From the NCBI GenBank assembly GCA_963739395.1, contig CAVUAE010000001.1:1401722-1465721 (forward strand): 64,000 nucleotides of DNA. The letters are read 5' to 3'. Source of the DNA: RBG-13-51-18 sp963739395. Lineage in GTDB: Bacteria > Chloroflexota > Dehalococcoidia > Dehalococcoidales > RBG-16-60-22. A program made the translations under genes and the position numbers. Below the pieces are notes generated by a model, which saw nothing but the letters and a program-made list of their open reading frames with translations, was not told the origin of the DNA and searched no databases. Shown here piece by piece: positions 33,908 to 40,627 of the stretch. The stretch's first letter is position 1, and every line of letters begins with the position of its first letter.

Positions 33908-34677
33908 TTTTGTACCTCCTCGGGTTTAACTTCAACACTTTCATCAACAACTTTGTTGAATGCTTCCATTAGCCTCTTTTTTTCTTCCGGTGTTCGTTTT
34001 TTAGGAACCGGACCCTTAAAAGAACGAAGATATTTCGTGCACAAATTCAAATAATAAGTATGGTCGATCTTTGCATCCTGAGGCTTTATTAAGTAAATAG
34101 GCGTAAGAACCCATATTTTCGATTTCTCGGGTTCGCCTTTTGATTGAAATAAGTCTAAGTCTAATTCGAACGTTTCAAAATCTTTTAGATTACCGTGTTT
34201 GATTTGGTACATTTGCTCCATCGTACAATATTCGTGAACCCACCAAGAAAGCCACCAGGTGATGTTGAGAGGCTCTTTGCCTTCGTTCAAATACAATATT
34301 ATGGGGTACAACCTGGATACCCAGATTGCTTCGCGTCTGCTCATAGGCGTAAGTTTTTGTTCCATACAGTAAATTTGCATTTTTAGCAGCATTGCTAAAG
34401 AGTCTGGGGAAAGCGGGAAATGCTCTAAGCTCCCCAAAGTCCAGGGTTTTTCTTGAGGGCTAGCCCACATGTCCCGTAAGTTAGAAATATTATCGGCTAC
34501 TATTTTTTGAATCGATCTTTTTTGAGGTATTTCTTCTTGCTTCAAACCATATTTGTCGTGCTCCCTGAGTAGATGGTTACGGATCTGATTAGCGGAAAAG
34601 TTACAGTTATCTTTCTTCACCCTCACGACTGCATCTTTAACGTGATTCTCTATATTGCTGGAATGTCCCCTTGACAT
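33904..34677 (-). CDS. Unknown protein co-transcribed with integrase
   Basis: A 257-residue soluble protein. The first 60 residues (VKDAVVRVKKDNCNFSANQIRNHLLREHDKYGLKQEEIPQKRSIQKIV) look like a helix-turn-helix or winged-helix unit. The middle is tryptophan-rich (ITWWLSWWVHEYC) and the C-terminus is charged. Its stop overlaps the integrase start by four bases, so it may regulate or assist recombination. No family recognised. Confidence 0.7.
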   Translation of the reverse strand: MSRGHSSNIENHVKDAVVRVKKDNCNFSANQIRNHLLREHDKYGLKQEEIPQKRSIQKIVADNISNLRDMWASPQEKPWTLGSLEHFPLSPDSLAMLLKMQIYCMEQKLTPMSRREAIWVSRLYPIILYLNEGKEPLNITWWLSWWVHEYCTMEQMYQIKHGNLKDFETFELDLDLFQSKGEPEKSKIWVLTPIYLIKPQDAKIDHTYYLNLCTKYLRSFKGPVPKKRTPEEKKRLMEAFNKVVDESVEVKPEEVQK

Positions 34678-34851
34678 ATTCGCACCTCTTAAGAAGAATT
34701 CATGCGCACTTTCTTGTAATTATACTTCATATCAAATAATGCGCATATTAGTAAATCTAGCTACATCAATGGCGCTCATTGGCAAATAAAGTATGCACAT
34801 TTATGGTATTTTAATACTAAGAAGGGTTTAAGTCAATAGGGAGGCACGGAA

Positions 34852-35064
34852 ATGGTGGAAGACAGATTAACCTTGTCGGTAGAAGAGTGTGCGAGACGGC
34901 TTGGGATAGGGCGCAATTCGGCTTATGAGGCTGTAGCCAGGGGCGAAATCCCGGTGATCAGAGTTGGCAAACGCATGCTAGTGCCGAAGGCACAACTGGA
35001 CAAGCTCTTGGCTGGTGAAATTCCTTCGGTCAAATCCCCCCAAAAAGGAACGGTCGAGTCTTAA
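34852..35064 (+). CDS. Excisionase-family DNA-binding protein
   Basis: A 70-residue MerR-like helix-turn-helix protein (HTH_17/excisionase type): LSVEECARRLGIGRNSAYEAVARGEIPVIRVGKRMLVPKAQLDKLL. GGGAGG ribosome site. Divergent from the integrase pair across a 174-base regulatory gap, the usual place for an element's directionality factor. Confidence 0.88.
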   Translation: MVEDRLTLSVEECARRLGIGRNSAYEAVARGEIPVIRVGKRMLVPKAQLDKLLAGEIPSVKSPQKGTVES

Positions 35065-35235
35065 CAGAACCGGCAAAGGGAATGGTTAACACTTTTTTCT
35101 CATTATTCGTAGTGAAAATGATCCGGCTGAGTGCGTTAGTTATCCATGCTTGGCTACATAGCCAGGAGAGGCCATTATTGTCGATTAGTCTTAGGGTGAA
35201 ACAGGCGTGCAAGCATCACGATTAGGAGAAACGGT

Positions 35236-36000
35236 ATGCGACGAAAGGAATCCATAAAACCCTTACAGAATGTTGGAAGAGCTATCAAACCAGATCGAGC
35301 CTACCTGGAACCTGATGAAGTGGCACGCCTGGAGGAGTCAGCTACCAACCTCAGGGATTGATTGCTTATCAGGCTGCTCTTCCATCTTGGGTGTCGCATT
35401 AGTGAAGCCTTAGCTCTTGAGGTAAAGGATATAGATTTTACTCAAGGCATGGTTACCATCGAGCACCTTAAATCACGCATCAAGCTAGCATGCCCTAAGT
35501 GCGGCGCCCGGTTAGGGAAGAGCCACAAATTCTGCCCACTCTGCGGCAATGGCGTCGAGAAGGCATTGGCTCAAGAGCAAGAGCACCGCCGAATGAGAAA
35601 ACTACCTCTGGATGGGGATACCTTAGAAATGCTGAAAGATTACATCCAGCGTGGTGGGCCAATTCTAAGAGAAGGCAAAAGACTCATTTTCGGTATTAAT
35701 CGGCATCGCGGCTGGCAAATCATTCGAGAATGTGCCCAGAGGGCAGGCTTACCCAGACTGATTAATTCCGAGACTGGGAAGATACACAATGTGAGCCCTC
35801 ATCGATTGAGAGATGCTTTCGCCGTTCACGCAGTAAAACTTGATGATTCTGGAGATGGATTACGTATGTTACAAGAACACCTTGGTCACGCCAGCTTCAA
35901 CACAACTGCGAAATATCGTAAAGTCGCCGGTGAGGAACTGAAGTCTTGGTATGAAAAGCTTTGGGGGAAATCCGATGGTTCTGAAATCGCTAAGACCTAA
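35236..36000 (+). pseudogene. Second tyrosine recombinase, interrupted by an in-frame TGA, with zinc-ribbon insertion
   Basis: From ATG 35236 (ribosome site AGGAGA) the frame reads 41 codons, hits TGA at 35359-35361, and continues in the same frame for 212 codons to 36000. Across the stop the text is NLRD-stop-LLIRLLFHLGCRISEAL; related enzymes would have arginine there, so a CGA to TGA change explains it. Catalytic residues remain (GCRISEAL Arg, SPHRLRDAF, LGHASFNTTAKYRKV). A CPKCG..CPLCG zinc ribbon is inserted at about residues 75-98. It could be dead, or a shorter protein could start inside. Confidence 0.8.
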
Positions 36001-36490
36001 ACGTGGGGGATTCCTTCGACTAATTGGTTTAGGCTTATTTATCCGGAACTACCTCCTCGGTAGGGGACCGTTAGGAGCGCAGCGGATTGATCCGGCCGAA
36101 GGTTCATATCAAGCCGATATCTTCTACCAATATAAAATGGCATTGATTCGAACCACCGCTGTTGACCGAGCCACTAGGTTAGAGGAAAAGCGTGCGAAAA
36201 AAGAGAAACGGGTTATAGACCCAATCCGAATTGAACAACTGACCGAAAGGCTCATCGCCCGTATGCCTTACAAGGCACAGGGCTGCCGTTCCCACAGTTT
36301 TACTACTTACTTTTCAACCATCCAGAAGTTGGGCTGGGTGGAAGCTACTGGCAGGGAAGAACCGTCGGCCTTCCAAGAGCATTACCCAGCGGGCCAGCCC
36401 CGCAAGTATTTCAGGCTCACTCAAGCTGGGTTAAATGCAAGTGACGATGACTGGGCGAATCCTCATCGTGCGCTCTACGGACGGAGCTAA
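35975..36490 (+). CDS. Winged-helix-like protein of unknown function
   Basis: A 171-residue basic protein starting MVLKSLRPKRGGFLRL, chosen because GGGGG lies seven bases upstream; the frame opens 8 codons earlier. The part RIEQLTERLIARMPYKAQGCRSHSFTTYFSTIQKLGWVEATGRE...PRKYFRLTQAG resembles a winged helix. It overlaps the recombinase remnant by 26 bases and may be its partner. Function unknown. Confidence 0.65.
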   Translation: MVLKSLRPKRGGFLRLIGLGLFIRNYLLGRGPLGAQRIDPAEGSYQADIFYQYKMALIRTTAVDRATRLEEKRAKKEKRVIDPIRIEQLTERLIARMPYKAQGCRSHSFTTYFSTIQKLGWVEATGREEPSAFQEHYPAGQPRKYFRLTQAGLNASDDDWANPHRALYGRS

Positions 36491-36731
36491 AGCCGGAACT
36501 GGCAGGTTCAGCTTGGTTAAGCCAGCAACTATCAATCTCTAAAATCCCTCATTTTTCAAGACCCTTCTCCAGACCTCCTTGGTCTCATGTAAATATAGGT
36601 TCATTTTGAAATATCACTTTCCTTCCTTTTGTTGGATGATAAGGCTGGAGAACCGAGCACCTTAACAATTGAATATAGTCAAACCTGAACGCTTGCCTCA
36701 CAGGGCAAATAAGCTCAAAGGGGGTCAAGCG

Positions 36732-37490
36732 ATGGTAACGGCGGTAATATCACTAGCACCTGCACCGCAAGGGCATTGTAACCGATGCGGTAAGGTCTGG
36801 ACACTACAGGAGAGGCAGGGCGTTTGCCGGTGGTGCGGTAAGACTGCTACTTGTCAAAGCTCCACTTCAAAGCCCCGCCATATCAAGTCTAGCCGACGGC
36901 GAAAGCAAAGGCAAGCTGACGGCAACGGTAACGGCTATGACCAGCTTAACGGCGAATGGCTAACCTATTATAAGATAGCTTCCCGATTTAACCACAAAGC
37001 AAAGGCAGGGGATAGAGAGGACTTACTCCATGACATCATCTTGACCCTTGCCGTAGCCGAGCGGAATAACGGTCATAAGCCCTTCACGGAAGCGACCATG
37101 CATCGGATAGCTAGCCGAGCGCAAGCCGACTACTGGAGAGCACAATACAAGCTCAATAGCGGCTTAACGTGCTGTAGCTGTAGCAAGGCACAACGGCAAA
37201 AGTGTAAAGAGGACTACCTATATACCGAGTGTCCGAAGGCTATCAAGATTGAGAGCCTGAATAAGCCCATACTTGACAGTGAAGGCAATACCACGGAACT
37301 CGGAGAGTTGATAACCGATGATAATGCGATTGACCTTGCCGATTGGGTGAACATCAAGACCTTTTTGTTAGGGTGTCCCGATAGGCTACTATTCATAGCC
37401 GATAAGATACGACAAGGGGAAGCATTAACACCAGTTGAGCATAACTACCTTTGGCGATTTCGGAAACGAGAGCAAAATTCTTTGTTTTAG
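36732..37490 (+). CDS. Zinc-finger, sigma-factor-like protein
   Basis: About 252 residues. N-terminal zinc knuckle CNRCGKVWTLQERQGVCRWCG, then a basic linker (SSRRRKQRQ), then a segment like sigma-70 region 2 (IASRFNHKAKAGDREDLLHDIILTLAVAE...MHRIASRAQADYWRAQYKL). A second cysteine cluster (CCSCSKAQRQKCKEDYLYTEC) and a region-4-like tail follow. I chose ATG 36732 after AAGGGGG; the frame opens 21 codons earlier. It may direct element transcription. The sigma resemblance is partial. Confidence 0.6.
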   Translation: MVTAVISLAPAPQGHCNRCGKVWTLQERQGVCRWCGKTATCQSSTSKPRHIKSSRRRKQRQADGNGNGYDQLNGEWLTYYKIASRFNHKAKAGDREDLLHDIILTLAVAERNNGHKPFTEATMHRIASRAQADYWRAQYKLNSGLTCCSCSKAQRQKCKEDYLYTECPKAIKIESLNKPILDSEGNTTELGELITDDNAIDLADWVNIKTFLLGCPDRLLFIADKIRQGEALTPVEHNYLWRFRKREQNSLF

Positions 37491-37630
37491 GGTATTAGAT
37501 TTTAGCCCATTTCCACGACTTATATAGTGGCAGTACCGTTAAGGCTAGCGTCTCGCAGCTTAACGGAAGCTGACTACTAGGTGAAGCTGGCAGATTTGCC
37601 CACTAGCCAGATAGCCAATAAGGGGGTTAA

Positions 37631-38830
37631 GTGGAAAAACTTAATATTGTGGGCAAGCGTTCAGGTAACGGCTTTGTAGCTCATAGAGCTACGCTGGTAA
37701 ACGCCCTGTCCAGAGCATTAGCAGAAAGGCTGATGCTGGTGGACTTTACCATTGGGCGGAAAGGATTACTCGGTTACCTTAAGGCGATTGCGGGGTCAAA
37801 CGTGGTCAAGGTTGTCCCTGCCAATGGTGCTGATAGCGAGTCGCATGGCATCGGGAAACGCCTCAAGGTAATTTGCGGTAGTAATACCAGTTACCTTGAG
37901 GACATGGCATGGGTGGGGGATAAAACCCCCATGACCCTAGCCGAGGTTAGGGTAAGCCCTAACAACGCTGTCAAGCCTAACATCGGGAATGTTGAGCTTG
38001 CCGAGGCACTTAACAGAACGCTACCCTTCACCGCTACCGAGGACAATAGACCTGTGTTACAGTGTGTGTTGTTCAAGGCTGGTGAGGGGATGCTAAAGCT
38101 GGTAGGTGCTGATGGTTTCAGGCTGGCAGTCCAGAGCATAGACTTTGACGGTGAGGGACAAGCCCTGATTAACCGTGACGACCTGTGGGGGATTGCCAAC
38201 GCCCTGCGTAAAGCAAGGCGAGTGAACGTTAGCTTTGAAAAGAGCGGTGAGAGCCTTGACGGAATGAAGCTGATTATTGATACCGAAGCAATTCGGTATA
38301 GCTTCGTAAGTGCCGATGGCACTTTCCCCGATTATGAGAAGCTCATTCCGAAAGAGGCAAAAACCGTTGTCCACTTTGACACCGTTGAGGCTGGCAAGGC
38401 GATAAGCTCCCTTAAGGTGCTCGCCGATAGCAAGTCCTACCCGATAGACCTCACTTTTGATAACGGCATGGTGATGCTGTCTAGCCCCGATGATAAGGGG
38501 CGGGCGGTAATGCCAGCCGATATTGAGGGCGAGGTCAATAAGGTGCGTCTTGACGGCAAGTATCTCGCCGATGCCTTAAGAGCCTGTAGCGGTATGGTGG
38601 AATTGAAGCTCACCGATAGCAGGTCGCCAGTCCTCTTTCAGGTTGACGGTTATTTGCTTGTTACCATGCCGATGCTGACCAACGCCGATAAGCCAATCGA
38701 GCCGAAAGCCGAGCCAGCGCCAGCCGAGGCAACCGAGGTTGCCGAGGCAATAGCCGAAGCCGAGGAAATCACCAAAGCCAAGAAGCCAAAGCGGAAGCGA
38801 AGCAAGGCAAAAGAACCAGTAGCCGTATAG
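37631..38830 (+). CDS. DNA sliding clamp (DNA polymerase III beta) homologue in mobile region
   Basis: A 399-residue clamp-like protein starting at GTG with AGGGGG upstream. Domain II is clear (ALNRTLPFTATEDNRPVLQCVLFKAGEGMLKLVGADGFRLAVQSI), as is domain III (FVSADGTFPDYEKLIPKEAKT, GRAVMPADIEGEVNKVRLDGKYLADALRACSG, ending YLLVTMPM, where chromosomal clamps stop). Domain I is divergent. After the normal end it continues about 50 residues: alanine/glutamate-rich, then KKPKRKRSKAK, suited to DNA binding. Probably the element's own processivity factor or a host-clamp competitor. Confidence 0.85.
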   Translation: MEKLNIVGKRSGNGFVAHRATLVNALSRALAERLMLVDFTIGRKGLLGYLKAIAGSNVVKVVPANGADSESHGIGKRLKVICGSNTSYLEDMAWVGDKTPMTLAEVRVSPNNAVKPNIGNVELAEALNRTLPFTATEDNRPVLQCVLFKAGEGMLKLVGADGFRLAVQSIDFDGEGQALINRDDLWGIANALRKARRVNVSFEKSGESLDGMKLIIDTEAIRYSFVSADGTFPDYEKLIPKEAKTVVHFDTVEAGKAISSLKVLADSKSYPIDLTFDNGMVMLSSPDDKGRAVMPADIEGEVNKVRLDGKYLADALRACSGMVELKLTDSRSPVLFQVDGYLLVTMPMLTNADKPIEPKAEPAPAEATEVAEAIAEAEEITKAKKPKRKRSKAKEPVAV

Positions 38831-38896
38831 CTTAAGCCGAAAACTTGTCCCGTACTTGATACGGGATTGAACGCTTGACCGAACAGAAAGCCACGC

Positions 38897-38929
38897 AAAA
38901 GAGGCGAGGGTTTACTCTCGCCTCTTTTT
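38897..38929 (+). terminator. Terminator after clamp gene
   Basis: AAAAGAGGCGAG and CTCGCCTCTTTTT around an eight-base loop, 67 bases past the stop. Confidence 0.85.
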
Positions 38930-38947
38930 GTCTTTTTCAGGGGTAAT

Positions 38948-38994
38948 CGTTCCCCTTCAGGGAGAACCTTCAGGGTGAACCCTACGTGGGAACG
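38948..38994. repeat. CTTCAGGGTGAACC-type repeat inside the mobile region
   Basis: CGTTCCC ... GGGAACG inverted ends around tandem CCTTCAGGGAGAACCTTCAGGGTGAACCC. Related to 21857-21890. The rest of 38831-39196 shows no gene. Confidence 0.6.
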
Positions 38995-39196
38995 GCTACT
39001 CCTTTTTTGTTTGTGGCAGAAAAGGCAGGAAGCGCCGATGCCCGATGGCAGTGCAGGGCACGATGGCAGGGATACTACCGGCGGTTGCGTACTTAATGGA
39101 AGTCCACTTGGACAGATGCATAGTACGAATTACAACCAAAAAGAGTAGGCGCTCCTAGGAATTCACAGGAAATTTATTTGAAAAGGAGGAGCCAAT

Positions 39197-39385
39197 ATGG
39201 CAGACAAGGACACTATCTTTGTCCTCAGTAGGGAAGATGTCATCGGGTGTGCCAGAGAGATGGGTATCCCCAAAGAAGCGATAACCGATGACATTCTTGC
39301 CCAGGTGAAGAAGGGCGTGGAGTGGGGACTGGAGTGCTGGTCTGAGGTCGTGAAGGAAGCCATCAGCATGTCTCTCAAGAGCTAG
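39197..39385 (+). CDS. Small acidic protein of unknown function
   Basis: A 62-residue protein (MADKDTIFVLSREDVIGCAREMG...AQVKKGVEWGLECWSEVVKEAISMSL), all helix, with a very strong ribosome site (AAAAGGAGGAG) spaced eight bases from the ATG. Codon pattern looks real. First of three small genes in a row. Confidence 0.7.
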   Translation: MADKDTIFVLSREDVIGCAREMGIPKEAITDDILAQVKKGVEWGLECWSEVVKEAISMSLKS

Positions 39386-39490
39386 CCTGTAATCCTTTCA
39401 CTCTGACGCCTAATTCGGTTAAGCGTCAGAGATGAGCGGGTTACCGCTCAAATCTACAGGGCTACCTATGCCCTGGGAAGGAGTGATATT

Positions 39491-39823
39491 GTGCCTATAA
39501 AATGGAGCGCCTTGAAGATGAGCGAGGCAGCCGACAAGATTGAAGAACTCATCAACCAGGCAGCGGAGCCACTAGAACAAGCCAGGATTGTTGCCCTAGA
39601 GGCCCAGAAGATAGACAGCCTGCCTCAGTACATCGAGCAGGGACTCAACTCTATCCTTGCCGAAATTGAGAGAGTCACTGGCGGCGAGGTTTCCTGGAGC
39701 AAAGAGCATCAGGATGGCAGTATCAAACGAGCCATTGACAGGCTTCGCGACGATATACCGAAAGATGCCATACAGTCCGACCAGGCCAGCCAGAAGTATG
39801 GCAGCACACAAGCCTTTGTCTAA
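39491..39823 (+). CDS. Small coiled-coil protein of unknown function
   Basis: A 110-residue protein starting at GTG with GGAGTG upstream: MPIKWSALKMSEAADKIEELINQAAEPLEQARIVALEAQKI. Heptad-like helix through residues 8-55, then a charged tail. Hairpins lie just upstream (CTGACGC..GCGTCAG at 39401-39427, GAGCGGGTTACCGCTC). No family recognised. Confidence 0.65.
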   Translation: MPIKWSALKMSEAADKIEELINQAAEPLEQARIVALEAQKIDSLPQYIEQGLNSILAEIERVTGGEVSWSKEHQDGSIKRAIDRLRDDIPKDAIQSDQASQKYGSTQAFV

Positions 39824-39918
39824 AACTGTCTCGAAGTGATGCATTTTGATGTAAATTGTATCACTTCCAGGGGCTACCCATGCCTGAAATGGGAGATTAA
39901 AAGAAAGGATGATAACGA

Positions 39919-40410
39919 TTGACAACTGAAAAACAGATTGATAAAGGCATCTCCGATATCGTGGGTGTCTTTACTGACCCTATTCTTGTTTTTCCTGGGG
40001 GATGGGGTGATAGCCTTCCCGACTGGCTCAAGGGAGCTATCACCATGGAGCGGCTGATGATGAACTTTGGGGTACTCAAGGGTGAAGCGATGACTGGTAC
40101 GGATGCCGAGGCCTGCGCCTATCTCATGACGGTTTCACTGACCCAACCCATGGACAGCGACTGGTCAGAAATCTACCTCTACGTCGCTGGCAAGACATAC
40201 TCACGCCATAAACAAGGCGGTCTACCAGAGGATATCCGGGTGGAGTCGCTGCGGGATGACCAGATGAGAGACCTCGACCAGCTGAAGGCATGGCTCTATC
40301 GGCAGCGAACAACAATAAGGCTGGAGCGGGACCGCGCCGATCGACGGGAGCGCAAAGAGATAGCCGTGGCTGAAAGGGAGGCGTTGCAGCCGGTGTTGTT
40401 TGAGTTCTAG
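39919..40410 (+). CDS. Unknown protein, last gene of mobile-region cluster
   Basis: A 163-residue protein starting at TTG, with AAAGGATG about nine bases upstream. It has an N-terminal half with PILVFPGGWGDSLPDWLKGAI and TDAEACAYLMTVSLTQPMDSDWSEIYLYVAGKTYSRHK, then a long basic helix (RTTIRLERDRADRRERKEIAVAERE). Followed by a strong terminator. No family recognised; the layout suggests a phage or plasmid helper. Confidence 0.68.
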   Translation: MTTEKQIDKGISDIVGVFTDPILVFPGGWGDSLPDWLKGAITMERLMMNFGVLKGEAMTGTDAEACAYLMTVSLTQPMDSDWSEIYLYVAGKTYSRHKQGGLPEDIRVESLRDDQMRDLDQLKAWLYRQRTTIRLERDRADRRERKEIAVAEREALQPVLFEF

Positions 40411-40431
40411 AAACAACTAGTATCTACTTGG

Positions 40432-40468
40432 AAAGAGGGCTGGGGGGTTGTCCCCCAGCCCTCTTTTT
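40432..40468 (+). terminator. Strong terminator ending the mobile-region cluster
   Basis: AGAGGGCTGGGGG and CCCCCAGCCCTCT around a short loop, followed by TTTT. Confidence 0.9.
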
Positions 40469-40577
40469 GTGCCTATTACACAAAACAAGCTTTTGTGACT
40501 TTTAGTAAACAGAATTAACTGTTATTAAAGCAAGTAATACACTAGACTGATTCTCACAAGTAGTAGTTTAAAGAAGT

Positions 40578-40610
40578 TCAGCCCCCAGAATGTGATAGCT
40601 GGGGGCTGAA
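40578..40610 (-). terminator. Terminator of the cadherin-like surface protein gene
   Basis: Twelve-base perfect stem TTCAGCCCCCAG / CTGGGGGCTGAA, 18 bases past the minus-strand stop. Confidence 0.8.
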
Positions 40611-40627
40611 AATGTCTAATTGTTCAA

